27,696 nucleotides of DNA, from assembly GCA_964440345.1 (NCBI GenBank), contig CAYTSA010000047.1:1-27696 (forward strand), read 5' to 3'. The notes beneath the pieces were generated by a model. It had not been told where the DNA came from and did no database searches. It worked only from the letters and a program-made list of their open reading frames with translations. Each line of letters begins with the position of its first letter. Within the stretch, counting starts at the first letter, position 1. The position numbers were made by a program, and so were the translations under genes. The DNA comes from CAYTSA01 sp964440345 (GTDB taxonomy: Bacteria > Desulfobacterota > Desulfovibrionia > Desulfovibrionales > Desulfovibrionaceae). This document shows, one piece after another, positions 10,484-19,339 of this stretch.

Positions 10484-10512
10484 GTGACAAAGTAAATCTA
10501 TTTGCGTATGCT
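10484..10512 (+). promoter_or_regulatory. Candidate sigma-70 promoter for the single-domain regulator
   Basis: GTGACA (10484-10489), a 17-base spacer, then TATGCT (10507-10512). It lies about 50 bases before the GTG start at 10561. It is a moderate match by eye only. Confidence 0.3.
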
Positions 10513-10560
10513 ATTGGCGCATTTCATGTCGATGTTAGCGACGCGCACGGGGAGGAGAGA

Positions 10561-10932
10561 GTGAAAAGGGTGCTTGTCATGGATGATGACCGCAATATGA
10601 GGGACATCATACGGTTGTTTTTGGAAAAGGCGGGATACGAGGTCCTGGAAGCGGCTGACGGAGCTGAAGGGCTCCGGCTGTGTAGCGACGGCTCCGTAGA
10701 CTTGGCCATTGTTGATATTTTTATGCCGGAAAAAGACGGCCTGGAAGTCATGGGGGAGCTGCGCAACCGGGCTGTAGGCACGCCTGTCTTGGCCATTTCC
10801 GGCGGCGGCAGCAGCCAGATGCCAGAGATGCTCAATCACGCCACCGCCTTTGGCGCCAAAGACATCTTGCCCAAGCCGTTCAGCGAGGGCGAGCTTGTGG
10901 CGGCTGTGGAAAGGCTTGTGGGAGGCGCCTGA
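10561..10932 (+). CDS. Single-domain response regulator (CheY-like receiver)
   Basis: A 123-residue protein consisting only of a receiver domain: acidic pocket (MDDD, residues 7-10), acceptor D52 (LAIVDIFMPEKDGLE), a Gly/Ser-rich SGGGSS loop in the usual Thr/Ser position, and the conserved Lys in LPKPF near the C-terminus. With no output domain, it must act by protein-protein contact or as a phosphorelay intermediate. The start is a GTG at 10561 directly after GGGGAGGAGAGA; an upstream in-frame ATG at 10471 adds 30 residues with no receiver similarity. It converges on the hybrid kinase at 10983-13967 with a 50-bp gap, and functional linkage with that kinase is possible but not shown. Confidence 0.9.
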   Translation: MKRVLVMDDDRNMRDIIRLFLEKAGYEVLEAADGAEGLRLCSDGSVDLAIVDIFMPEKDGLEVMGELRNRAVGTPVLAISGGGSSQMPEMLNHATAFGAKDILPKPFSEGELVAAVERLVGGA

Positions 10933-10982
10933 CGGCTTGCCGTTTTGCAGCCTGGACACCCCTACGCCTCTTGTTCGCGGGA

Positions 10983-13967
10983 TCAGTCGTGTTGCTTTTG
11001 GATGGGGATGATGTTGGAGGTCTCTTTCTGGGCGCTCTGCAGCGCTTCCAGTTTTTCTCTGGCCGCCGCAGCGTCGCCGTTTGCAGCTGCAAATTCCAAG
11101 TCCTTGGCTAAAGCGCTCAGCCGCTGCAGGCCGAACGTTCCGCACGAGCCTTTGGCGCTGTGGGCCAGCCGGCGTAGCGCGTCCATCTCGCCGCTCTCCA
11201 GAGCCAGCTCCATCTTTTTTATATCTTCGAGAAGGTTGCCCATGAACCTGGGCGTCAGGGGCAGTAGGGTTTCCGGGACGGCGTCGGCAGGGGAGTGTTG
11301 TCTGTCCCCGGTTGCTGCGCTGGCAGGCGCCGGCGCGGCGCTCTTTTCCTGTTCCAAATATTTGCGCAAGACGGCAAGAAGGATGTTTTGCCTGATAGGC
11401 TTGGGCAGAAACTCCGTGCAACCGGCGTCCACGCTGCGCTGTTTGTGTTCTTCAAAAGCATGGGCGGTCACTGCCAGGATTGGCGCAGGCTTGCGGCCAG
11501 TGTCCGCCTCCAGTTTGCGCATGGCCGCTGTTGTCTCGTATCCGTCCAAGCCCGGCATCTCAATATCCATAAGCACCAAATCGTAGGCGGTTTGGGTAAA
11601 CTTCCCAAGCGCTTCTTCGCCGGATTCGGCAGTTTCCAATGTTGCAGCCGTTTTTTTTAAGAAATAGCGGAGAATCATCAAGTTGCTGGCGCTGTCGTCA
11701 ACAGCCAGAATGCGTTTGCCGGAGAATTCCTGCGCTGGTTGGCTCTGTGGCTGCGTGTATGAGCCGCCTGCAGGCGCGCCAAGAACCTCGTCCACGCTGG
11801 CGGCAAGTTCTGGTCTGATGACCGGTTTGATGACATAGCTGGCGCGGTTCCCCCTGTGGTGCAGCTGCTCGTGGGCGGACCCTGACCGAAGCATAATAAC
11901 CATTGGAATAGCAATTTTTTTTTGCAGCGCGGCCTCCAGACCGCTTTCCACGATTGCCAGATCATAGGACGCGCTTTGCAGCAGCCTGGCGGCTGCAGGA
12001 AGGTCTGGAGCTTCGTTCGTTTCGGCTCCCCAGTCTTCGAGCAGGGTGCGCACAGTGGAGCGGCCCAGGTGGAAGGGGTCTGCGACCAGCACCTTGGCTT
12101 TGTCCGGCAAGTGGACTGGCCTGGGCGGCGGCGGCCCGGGTGTTTTTGCTGGCGGGCACATGCAGGTGAAATGGAACGTGGAGCCTTGGCCTTCCCGGCT
12201 TTCAATGCGGATTCCTCCGTCCATAAGGTTTGCCAGTTTGGTGGAAACGCTCAGCCCCAGGCCTGCTCCGGCAAAGCCCTTGTCGCCGGGGGCGTGGGCC
12301 TGGGTGAAGCGGTCGAAAATGACAGCTTGCTTTTCCTCGGGCACGCCCACGCCTGTGTCAGTGACGGAAAACAGCAGACCGCCAGGGCGGGCGTGGGCCG
12401 GGTCTGGGCCCACGTTCAGGCATACCCACCCATTGTCGGTAAATTTCACTGCGTTGGCCAGCAGGTTGCTGAGGACCTGTTTGATGCGCATTGGATCGCC
12501 TACAACATGGCGCGGCGTTTCAGGCTGTATACAGCAGGCGAGTTCCAGTCCTTTGTGGTGAGCGTGGACGCCCATGGCCCGGCACAGCGAATTGACGACG
12601 TCTTCCAGGTTGAATTCCCTGTGCGCCAGCTCTATGCAGCCAGCCTCCACCCTGGTGAGGTCCAGAATGTCGTCAATAACGGCGGCAAGGGACTCTGCGC
12701 CTGCGGCCAGCAACGCAACGTATTGGCGCTGCTCTTTGTCCAGTGGTGTTTGCTCCAACAAACCAGGTATGCCTATCATGGCGTTGAGCGGGGTTCGCAA
12801 TTCATGGCTCATGGCGGCCAAAAAATCGCTTTTGCTGCGGTTGGCGGCCTCTGCAGCGGCGCAAGCAGCTGCCAGCTGCTCTTCCGCCTGGCGGCGTTGC
12901 GCTATTTCCTGCTCCAGCTTTACTGTTCTGTCCGCCAGCTCCACGTGGGCTCTGGCCAGGCTTTCCACCGCCGCCCCCATGCTGTCCAACTCCCTGATTG
13001 CCGCTTCTGGAACCTGCACCAGCGAGGGCTTGGACTCCAACTGCTTGAGTTTATGGGTGGCAAGCATTATTGGCCGTAGCACGCGCCGTTTGGCAAAAAA
13101 AGCAAGCAAACCAAAAAGGCCGGCCACAGCCGCTATGGACGCTGCGCTGGCAATCTGCCCGGCCTTGGCGGCGTCGGCAATTTGCGTGAACTGGCTGGAC
13201 GCCAAATCGGAAAAATCAGTGGAAAGCGAGGCCGCGGCGGCTTCCAATTCCATTTTGGCGGCTTCCCAGTCAGATCGAGCCTGGTTGTACATCACGCGCA
13301 TCTCTTTGACCGCCGCAGCCATTTCCAAAGCCATGCGGTCAACTGGCGGTTGAAACCGGGCGGCGTATTCTTCTAGCACTTCTCCTTGGCACTGCTGCGC
13401 AAAAGGAGCAGCAAGGCAGGTGAGAGTTTGTGATTCGAAAAGAGCAAGCAGGCTTTGTTCCTCTGCGTTCTGGGAAGGCAAGGCTTTGTGTATGTGGTGT
13501 ATTTGCGCCAGCGCATTTTTGTAGAGCGCATCGCTTTTCGTCAGTTTGGCGTCTACTGCCTCTATGGCGGCATAGCCGTTTTGGACAGCTTCACGCACTG
13601 CTGGATATTGTTTGAAAATGGGCTCGTGCGCCAGAATACTTGCGGCAAGCCGGTTGTCATGGCGTATAGCAGCGTCTGCTGCGTGCAACGCCGTTTCTCC
13701 AAGCCTTGCAAGCCTTTCCAGGCCCGTCAGAGTTCGTTGCTGGTCCAGCACCTGCGGAAGAACCGAATCCCGGGTGTGGATGGCGCTCTGGCGGATGTCG
13801 TCCTGCGTTGAGAGTATGACCAGGCCAAGGGCGGCCAGGCCCACAACAGCCAGGGCTGAACTCCACGCCACAAAAGGGAGAAGTCCAGGCTTGGCACGCT
13901 GTTGCAGTTTGGTGTGCGCTGATGTGCTCTTCACAGCCGATACATGATTTTTTTTGCAAACTGACAT
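10983..13967 (-). CDS. Hybrid sensor histidine kinase with one degenerate receiver and HPt
   Basis: A 994-residue membrane kinase. Spans at about 29-53 and 274-292 enclose a 220-residue, largely helical periplasmic sensor, followed by a short linker and coiled coil (about 335-378). HisKA has H388 (AMSHELRTPLNAMIG); the ATPase has N505, DTGVGV (D537) and GAGLGLSVS. The first receiver-like domain (about 624-730) is degenerate: its acidic pair is reduced to AD (D630) and the acceptor position is Glu (E674 in AIVESG), though K714 remains. The second (751-872) is intact with D801 (LMDIEMPGLDGYE). HPt H936 lies in LAHSAKGSCGTFG. It is divergent from the REC-REC gene at 14066, a likely partner. No ribosome binding site is evident at the ATG at 13967, so the start is uncertain. 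Confidence 0.92.
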   Translation of the reverse strand: MSVCKKNHVSAVKSTSAHTKLQQRAKPGLLPFVAWSSALAVVGLAALGLVILSTQDDIRQSAIHTRDSVLPQVLDQQRTLTGLERLARLGETALHAADAAIRHDNRLAASILAHEPIFKQYPAVREAVQNGYAAIEAVDAKLTKSDALYKNALAQIHHIHKALPSQNAEEQSLLALFESQTLTCLAAPFAQQCQGEVLEEYAARFQPPVDRMALEMAAAVKEMRVMYNQARSDWEAAKMELEAAAASLSTDFSDLASSQFTQIADAAKAGQIASAASIAAVAGLFGLLAFFAKRRVLRPIMLATHKLKQLESKPSLVQVPEAAIRELDSMGAAVESLARAHVELADRTVKLEQEIAQRRQAEEQLAAACAAAEAANRSKSDFLAAMSHELRTPLNAMIGIPGLLEQTPLDKEQRQYVALLAAGAESLAAVIDDILDLTRVEAGCIELAHREFNLEDVVNSLCRAMGVHAHHKGLELACCIQPETPRHVVGDPMRIKQVLSNLLANAVKFTDNGWVCLNVGPDPAHARPGGLLFSVTDTGVGVPEEKQAVIFDRFTQAHAPGDKGFAGAGLGLSVSTKLANLMDGGIRIESREGQGSTFHFTCMCPPAKTPGPPPPRPVHLPDKAKVLVADPFHLGRSTVRTLLEDWGAETNEAPDLPAAARLLQSASYDLAIVESGLEAALQKKIAIPMVIMLRSGSAHEQLHHRGNRASYVIKPVIRPELAASVDEVLGAPAGGSYTQPQSQPAQEFSGKRILAVDDSASNLMILRYFLKKTAATLETAESGEEALGKFTQTAYDLVLMDIEMPGLDGYETTAAMRKLEADTGRKPAPILAVTAHAFEEHKQRSVDAGCTEFLPKPIRQNILLAVLRKYLEQEKSAAPAPASAATGDRQHSPADAVPETLLPLTPRFMGNLLEDIKKMELALESGEMDALRRLAHSAKGSCGTFGLQRLSALAKDLEFAAANGDAAAAREKLEALQSAQKETSNIIPIQKQHD

Positions 13968-13983
13968 TATGCGTACTGGCGTC

Positions 13984-14013
13984 TTGACGAAAGCGTGACA
14001 AAAAAAATAGACT
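13984..14013 (+). promoter_or_regulatory. Candidate sigma-70 promoter for the REC-REC gene
   Basis: TTGACG (13984-13989), an 18-base spacer, then TAGACT (14008-14013), about 50 bases before the ATG at 14066. The spacer contains an A8 tract. It is a plausible match in the divergent intergenic region. Confidence 0.35.
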
Positions 14014-14065
14014 GCCGCAAAGAGGCCGGAATACGCTTTGTGATCCTCTAGCCAACTAGGCTGCC

Positions 14066-14887
14066 ATGAACGAAGACCCTCATGAAGGGCGGGACGTCGT
14101 CTCCCAGGCCAATCTGGTGCTGATAGTAGAAGACAGCGCCGTGCAAGGCAAGATAATCCGTAATCAGGTGCAAGCTCTTACGGAGCTGCAAACTTTGCTG
14201 GCCGCCACTATGGAGGAAACAGCTGACCTTCTGGAATCGCAAGGCAAGGACATCGCTGTGGCAGTGGTGGACTTGAACCTGCCTGACGCGCCAGACGGCG
14301 AAGCCGTAGACTTGGTGCTTCAGTTTAACATCCCCACCATTGTGCTTACCGCCAGTTTCAACGAGAAGATACGGCACAAGTTTATTGAAAAGCGCGTCAC
14401 TGACTATTTTTTCAAAGGCTCCATCAAAGACATGGACCCAATGGTGGACAGCCTGGAGCGCATTGTAAAAAACAAGAATGTCAAAGCCATGGTGGTAGAC
14501 GATTCACGTTTTGAGCGCAGCTATATGCGTGGGCTGCTTGAAAACCAGAATTTCCAGGTGATCATAGCAGGCAACGGCCAGGAGGCCCTTGAGGCGCTGC
14601 AAGAGCATCCAGACATGCAGATCATCATTACCGACTATGAAATGCCGGTCATGGACGGCGTTGAGTTAACCAAGCAGGTTCGCGAGACATACAAGAAGGA
14701 CAAACTGGCCATTGTCGGCGTCTCCGCCGCCGGCTCCGGGGCTTTGTCTGCGCTGTTTCTCAAAAACGGGGCCAATGATTTTTTAACCAAGCCGTTCGAA
14801 GTTGAAGAATTTTATTGCCGCATAAACAAAACCTTGGACATGATGGACATCATTTTTGAGTTACAAGCATGCTATGAGCAGTTGTAA
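14066..14887 (+). CDS. Tandem-receiver (REC-REC) response regulator without output domain
   Basis: A 273-residue protein with two receiver domains. REC1 (about 16-136) has E22-D23, acceptor D69 (VVDLNLPDAPDGEA) and K117. REC2 (about 139-258) has VVDDSRFERSYMRGLL, acceptor D190 (IITDYEMPVMDGVEL) and K242 (FLTKPF). The pair closely resembles the N-terminal half of REC-REC-GGDEF diguanylate cyclases, whose linker normally continues from the position where this protein stops (ELQACYEQL). It therefore lacks a catalytic output and may be a phosphate sink, an adaptor or a trimmed cyclase. Its 3' end overlaps the photolyase start by 14 bases. It is divergent from the hybrid kinase, which is a natural phosphodonor candidate. 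The ribosome binding site is weak (AGG). Confidence 0.9.
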   Translation: MNEDPHEGRDVVSQANLVLIVEDSAVQGKIIRNQVQALTELQTLLAATMEETADLLESQGKDIAVAVVDLNLPDAPDGEAVDLVLQFNIPTIVLTASFNEKIRHKFIEKRVTDYFFKGSIKDMDPMVDSLERIVKNKNVKAMVVDDSRFERSYMRGLLENQNFQVIIAGNGQEALEALQEHPDMQIIITDYEMPVMDGVELTKQVRETYKKDKLAIVGVSAAGSGALSALFLKNGANDFLTKPFEVEEFYCRINKTLDMMDIIFELQACYEQL

Positions 14888-16262
14888 GCTCGGTTCCTGC
14901 ATAGACTCCCGCCGTATTCACCTGCTTTCCCCGCGCCCGGCCCGGCCCGGCCCTGTTGTGTACTGGATGCACCGGGAGCACAGGGTTTCCGACAACTGGG
15001 CGCTGCTCTACGCCCGGGAGCTGGCTGCTGCTTCCAGGGCGCCGGTTGCCGTGGTGTTTTGCCTGACGTCTACTTTTTTGGACGCAACGCAGCGCTGTTA
15101 TGATTTTATGCTAGAAGGACTGCGCGGAGTGTCCAGGGATTTAGACAAACTGAGCATCCCTTTTTTTCTGCGCCTTGGCGATCCTCCTGGTGAGATTGTT
15201 CATTTTGTAAAGCGTGTTGGCGCAGGCAGGGTGGTGACTGACTTTGACCCGTTGCGACTGAAGCGGCAATGGCTGGACCAGGCAGCCTTGGGGCTGGACG
15301 TGGCGCTTGAGGAAGTGGATTCGCGCAACCTGGTCCCCTGCCGTGCGGTTTCGGATAAAAAGGAATACGCTGCGCGCACCATCCGGCCAAAAATACACAG
15401 ATTGTTGCCGGAATTTTTTGTGGAGCCGCCAGTTCTCGAACCAAACCCGGCCGGCTGGAGTGGGGACGAACCGGGCATTGACTGGTCGGCGGCGCACCAG
15501 AGTGTGGCCGCAGACAGAAGCGTAGCGCCGGTGGACTGGCTGCAGCCTGGAGAAACTGCGGCAAAATCAGTGTTGAAAGCGTTTATTTCAAAAAAATTGA
15601 AATGGTACGCTGGGAAAAGGAACGACCCCAACGGCAACGCTGTTTCGCATTTGTCGCCATACCTGCATTTCGGACACGTTTCTTCGCAGCGCATAGCTTG
15701 GGAGGTTTCCCGCAGCAAGGAGCAGCATGGCGAATCCGCCCAGGATTTTCTGGAGGAGCTGGTGGTGCGGCGGGAGCTCTCTGACAATTTTTGTTTGCAT
15801 GAACCCGATTACGACAGTGTCGAAGGCTTTCCAAACTGGGCGCGGCAGACGTTGGATGACCATCGCGGCGACGAGCGCAACTTTATTTACAGCCAGAGCC
15901 AACTGGACGCAGGAGAGACCCACGACCCATTGTGGAACGCAGCCCAGTGGGAGTTGCGGCTGCGGGGCAAGATGCACGGCTACATGCGCATGTATTGGGC
16001 AAAGAAGATGCTGGAATGGACCGAAAGTCCAGAGGAGGCTTTGCGCCTGACACTCTGGCTGAACGACCGCTACGAGCTGGACGGCAGGGACGCCAACGGC
16101 TATACCGGGGCGGCTTGGTCTGTTGGCGGCGTTCACGACCGGCCTTGGAAAGAACGTCCTGTCTTTGGCAAAATACGGTACATGAACGACAAGGGATGCC
16201 GCCGCAAATTCAACGTGGACGCCTACATTGACGCCGTGGCGCTGTACAAGCGCAACGCCTGA
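14874..16262 (+). CDS. Class II CPD photolyase (deoxyribodipyrimidine photo-lyase)
   Basis: A 462-residue flavoprotein that uses blue light and FADH- to split cyclobutane pyrimidine dimers. Class II features are clear: the N-terminal VVYWMHREHRVSDNWAL (28-44), AVVFCL, VVTDFDPLRLKRQW, the VPCRAVSDKKEYAARTIRPK stretch, SPYLHFGHVSSQR, ELVVRRELSDNF, and the C-terminal GYMRMYWAKKMLEW and YTGAAWSVGGVHDRPW. These cover the antenna-binding N-terminal and FAD-binding helical domains at full length. The ATG at 14874, overlapping the preceding gene by 14 bases, is the likely start; an in-frame TTG at 14856 is less likely. The first 25 residues are extra compared with the core. Light repair in a presumed anaerobe suggests exposure to surface or oxic habitats, which is inference. 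Confidence 0.94.
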   Translation: MSSCKLGSCIDSRRIHLLSPRPARPGPVVYWMHREHRVSDNWALLYARELAAASRAPVAVVFCLTSTFLDATQRCYDFMLEGLRGVSRDLDKLSIPFFLRLGDPPGEIVHFVKRVGAGRVVTDFDPLRLKRQWLDQAALGLDVALEEVDSRNLVPCRAVSDKKEYAARTIRPKIHRLLPEFFVEPPVLEPNPAGWSGDEPGIDWSAAHQSVAADRSVAPVDWLQPGETAAKSVLKAFISKKLKWYAGKRNDPNGNAVSHLSPYLHFGHVSSQRIAWEVSRSKEQHGESAQDFLEELVVRRELSDNFCLHEPDYDSVEGFPNWARQTLDDHRGDERNFIYSQSQLDAGETHDPLWNAAQWELRLRGKMHGYMRMYWAKKMLEWTESPEEALRLTLWLNDRYELDGRDANGYTGAAWSVGGVHDRPWKERPVFGKIRYMNDKGCRRKFNVDAYIDAVALYKRNA

Positions 16263-16306
16263 TGAAGCAAGTCCGATGCATAAACAGAAAAGGCGCGTAG
16301 CACGCC

Positions 16307-17116
16307 ATGCACATACTTTTTTTGGGAGACGTGATGGGCCGCTCAGGCCGGACCGCCGTGCGGGAGCACGCCAACCGGTTGCGGCTTGAGCTTGAGCTGG
16401 ATTTTCTGGCCGCCAATGCAGAGAATGCAGCCGGCGGCATAGGGCTGACTCCAAGAACCGCAAGGGATTTGTTCCAAAGCGGGGTGGACGTGTTGACCAC
16501 TGGCAACCATGTGTGGAAGCACAAGGAGTTGCGGCCGTATTTGGATGAAGAACAACGTGTGCTGCGGCCGGCCAACTACCCTGCGGGGCCAGGCTCAGGC
16601 ATGGGCGTTTTTCAGGGAGAGTCCGGGCCCCAAGTGGCGGTGCTCAACCTTATGGGCCGGACGTACATGGAGGCGGTGGATTGTCCGTTCCAGACGGCCG
16701 AGACGTTGCTGGCCAGTCTGCCTGTAGACGTCAAGGTCCGGCTGGTGGATTTCCACGCCGAGGCAACCAGCGAAAAGAAAGCGCTTGCCTACTTTCTGCA
16801 GGACAAGGTAACCGCTGTCCTGGGCACGCATACCCACGTACAGACTAATGACGCCTGCATACTGGGGCAACGCTGCGGATTTATTACTGACCTGGGCATG
16901 TGCGGCGCGGAAGACTCCGTCCTGGGCATGGACAAAGACATTATAGTTGAGCGGTTTTACACCCGGCTGCCCATGCGCTTTGAACCAGCCCAGGGCGAGG
17001 CCTGTCTCTGCGGGGCGGCATTGGACGTGGACGAGGCGGGCAGAACACTGAACATATACGCTGTGCGGCAAAGCGCCGCAGAGCTGCGGAAATATTCACA
17101 CACCAACCAAGGATGA
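16307..17116 (+). CDS. ymdB: YmdB-family metallophosphoesterase
   Basis: A 269-residue protein of the TIGR00282/YmdB family, a calcineurin-like dinuclear-metal phosphodiesterase; characterised members hydrolyse 2',3'-cyclic nucleotides and affect RNA turnover and biofilm/motility decisions. Metal-binding motifs are intact: GDVMGR with D8, NAENAAGG, GNHVWKHKE, DFHAEATSEK and GTHTHVQTND. The length matches the family. It begins 44 bases after the photolyase; its TGA stop overlaps an ATG of the next frame (ATGA at 17113), so it is probably co-transcribed with tyrS. In Firmicutes, ymdB adjoins the RNase Y gene; that neighbour is absent here, so RNA-related function is inferred from family only. 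Confidence 0.92.
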   Translation: MHILFLGDVMGRSGRTAVREHANRLRLELELDFLAANAENAAGGIGLTPRTARDLFQSGVDVLTTGNHVWKHKELRPYLDEEQRVLRPANYPAGPGSGMGVFQGESGPQVAVLNLMGRTYMEAVDCPFQTAETLLASLPVDVKVRLVDFHAEATSEKKALAYFLQDKVTAVLGTHTHVQTNDACILGQRCGFITDLGMCGAEDSVLGMDKDIIVERFYTRLPMRFEPAQGEACLCGAALDVDEAGRTLNIYAVRQSAAELRKYSHTNQG

Positions 17117-17124
17117 CTGGAGAT

Positions 17125-18318
17125 ATGGACGCGCGCGAACAAATGCAGCTCATCGGCCGGGGCGCGGCTGAGATTATCGACACAGAGGAACTGATAAAGA
17201 AGATAGAGCGGGGCAAACCCCTACGCATTAAAACCGGCTTTGACCCCACAGCGCCGGACCTGCACCTGGGCCACACGGTGTTGCTGCAGAAGATGAAACA
17301 CTTTCAGGAGCTGGGACACACAGTTATATTTCTTATAGGCGATTTTACCGGCATGATAGGCGACCCCTCCGGCAAGTCTGAAACACGGCCGCCGTTGACC
17401 CGTGAGCAGGTGCTGGGCAACGCTGAGACATACAAGGAACAGTTCTTCAAGATACTGGACCCGGTGAAAACAGAGGTCGCCTTCAACTCCCACTGGATGG
17501 ACACATTTTCGGCGGCAGATTTCATCACCCTGGCGTCGCGCCATACTGTCGCCCGCATGCTGGAGCGTGACGACTTCCACAAACGCTACACTTCTGAGCG
17601 GCCCATCGCCATCCACGAATTTTTGTATCCCCTGGTGCAGGGATATGACTCTGTGGCTTTGAAAGCGGATGTGGAGCTGGGAGGTACAGACCAAAAGTTC
17701 AACCTGCTGGTGGGCCGCCACATGCAGCACAGCTATGGGCAAGAACCGCAGTGCATCCTGACCGTGCCCATTCTGGAAGGTCTGGACGGCGTGCAAAAAA
17801 TGTCAAAATCATTGAACAACTACGTAGGGATTGACGAGCCTGCTTCAGAGATGTTCGGCAAGCTGATGTCGATTTCTGATGAGTTGATGTGGCGCTACTA
17901 TGAATTGCTTTCTGACAAGCCCCTGGATGCTGTGGTAAAACTGCGCACGCAGGTGGAGCAGGGCGAGCTGCATCCTAAAAAGGCCAAAGAGGAGCTGGCG
18001 CTGGAGATAGCCGCCCGGTTTCACAACCAGAGCGAGGCCAAGGCGGCGCTGGAAGGCTTCAACGCAGTGTTCGCCAAGGGCGGGCTGCCGGACGACATGC
18101 CGGAATACACCGTGGCCGCAGGCGAATCCAGCCGACCGGTTGCGTTTTTGGCGGATAGCGGTTTGTGCGGCTCGCGCGGCGAGGCCAAGCGCTTGATAAA
18201 GCAGGGCGCCTTGAGCGTCGACGGCGAAAAAGTTTCTGACGCCGATGTGGAGCTGCCTGCAGGCGAGCGCGTCATTAAGCTGGGCAAAAAGCGGTTTTTG
18301 CGTCTGAAGGTGACGTAA
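17125..18318 (+). CDS. tyrS: Tyrosyl-tRNA synthetase
   Basis: A 397-residue class I aminoacyl-tRNA synthetase that charges tRNA-Tyr. The signature HIGH-like sequence is HLGH (47-50), and KMSKS is exact (225-229). The tyrosine pocket region VELGGTDQKFNLLVGR is present. An S4 RNA-binding domain occupies the last 60 residues (CGSRGEAKRLIKQGALSVDG). Length and motif spacing fit the TyrZ-like bacterial subgroup. Two starts are possible: ATG at 17125 with AAGGA/GGAG upstream, chosen here, or ATG at 17113 overlapping the ymdB stop (adds MTGD). The end faces the purine nucleoside phosphorylase gene with only 18 bases between them and no visible terminator. Confidence 0.96.
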   Translation: MDAREQMQLIGRGAAEIIDTEELIKKIERGKPLRIKTGFDPTAPDLHLGHTVLLQKMKHFQELGHTVIFLIGDFTGMIGDPSGKSETRPPLTREQVLGNAETYKEQFFKILDPVKTEVAFNSHWMDTFSAADFITLASRHTVARMLERDDFHKRYTSERPIAIHEFLYPLVQGYDSVALKADVELGGTDQKFNLLVGRHMQHSYGQEPQCILTVPILEGLDGVQKMSKSLNNYVGIDEPASEMFGKLMSISDELMWRYYELLSDKPLDAVVKLRTQVEQGELHPKKAKEELALEIAARFHNQSEAKAALEGFNAVFAKGGLPDDMPEYTVAAGESSRPVAFLADSGLCGSRGEAKRLIKQGALSVDGEKVSDADVELPAGERVIKLGKKRFLRLKVT

Positions 18319-18336
18319 GCGACGGACAAGAGCTGT

Positions 18337-19188
18337 TCAGCCGTCCTCTCCCAGCCGGGCGATGACGGCTTCAGCCAGCCTGCTGATGTCTTTGCTTGCG
18401 GCGTCGGCCACGGCAATGACGTCTTCCAGGCTCGCCGGCCCCATGCAGTCTGGCAGGTTCTGGTTGGTCAGGCAGGAGAGGCCCAGCACCTGCACGCCCA
18501 TGTGCCGCGCGGCGATCACTTCAAGAATGGTGGACATGCCCACAGCGTCGGCGCCCAGCATGCGCAGCATGCGGGTTTCAGCCGGCGTTTCCATCTGCGG
18601 CCCGTGTACGCCGGCGTACACCCCCTGCTCCAGCCGGACAGACAAGCGCATGGCCTCTTCCATGGCCAGGGAACGCAGTCGGGGGGAGTAGACACAACTC
18701 ATGTCTGGAAAACGGGGCCCCCACGCGTCGTGGTTGGGGCCTGTCAGGGAGCTGGAGCCGGTCATGTTGATGTGGTCGGCAATGCACATCACTGTGCCGG
18801 GCAGCCACTGGGGGTTAAGCGAGCCGGCTGCATTGGTGATGAGCAACGTCTTTACGCCCAATCCCGCCAGCGTCCGCACGCCCATGCATATTTGCCAGGG
18901 CTCGTAGCCTTCGTACAGATGCTGCCGTCCGGCAAGCATCCATACCGGGTTTTTCCCCAGTCTGCCGTACAGCAGGTCTCCATGGTGCGAATCCACTGTG
19001 GGTGCGGCAAAGCCGGGCAAGGCGCTGTATGGAAGTTGAAGTTGCACTTCCAGATCATTGCGCAAACTGCTTAACCCTGTGCCCGCAACCAGGCCAATGT
19101 CAGGCATGAGCGGCTCGTGCAGTTTCTCGTGGACGGAGTTCTGTATGATTTCTACGCTTTGCTGGACTTTTACATGATTTTGCATCAT
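18337..19188 (-). CDS. Purine nucleoside phosphorylase (trimeric PunA type)
   Basis: A 283-residue enzyme that cleaves purine (deoxy)nucleosides with phosphate to free base and (deoxy)ribose-1-phosphate, in purine salvage. Family landmarks in order: GLVAGTGLSSL (phosphate loop), DSHHGDLLYG, the HLYEGY motif, LLITNAAGSLNP, GVYAGVHGPQMETPAE (base-binding Glu), GADAVGMSTILEVIAA and LSCLTNQ (Asn contacting the purine). These identify the low-molecular-mass trimeric class rather than the hexameric DeoD class; an MTA phosphorylase is less likely. Possible starts are ATG 19188 or 19185, or GTG 19197; none has a clear ribosome binding site. It is divergent from motA. Confidence 0.92.
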   Translation of the reverse strand: MMQNHVKVQQSVEIIQNSVHEKLHEPLMPDIGLVAGTGLSSLRNDLEVQLQLPYSALPGFAAPTVDSHHGDLLYGRLGKNPVWMLAGRQHLYEGYEPWQICMGVRTLAGLGVKTLLITNAAGSLNPQWLPGTVMCIADHINMTGSSSLTGPNHDAWGPRFPDMSCVYSPRLRSLAMEEAMRLSVRLEQGVYAGVHGPQMETPAETRMLRMLGADAVGMSTILEVIAARHMGVQVLGLSCLTNQNLPDCMGPASLEDVIAVADAASKDISRLAEAVIARLGEDG

Positions 19189-19209
19189 AAGGACCACTGG
19201 TGTTAGGTG

Positions 19210-19238
19210 TTGTACGCAATGCTAAACAGTGATAATTT
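19210..19238 (+). promoter_or_regulatory. Candidate sigma-70 promoter upstream of motA
   Basis: TTGTAC (19210-19215), a 17-base spacer and TAATTT (19233-19238) with a TG just before it. It lies about 100 bases before motA in the AT-rich divergent region. No sigma-28 or sigma-54 flagellar promoter was found here. Weak evidence. Confidence 0.3.
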
Positions 19239-19339
19239 ATACACGTCGGGGGGGATTTTGGCTTGAAGGGCTCATATTGAGTACACCAGAGATGCAGACG
19301 ACGCCCCGCCTGACGGCGGCGCTACTATAGGCAGAACCT

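Noticed and set aside
10933..10957. ACGGC-TT-GCCGT followed by TTTT as a terminator after the single-domain regulator
   Set aside because: A 2-base loop and overlap with the stop codon make a stable terminator unlikely.
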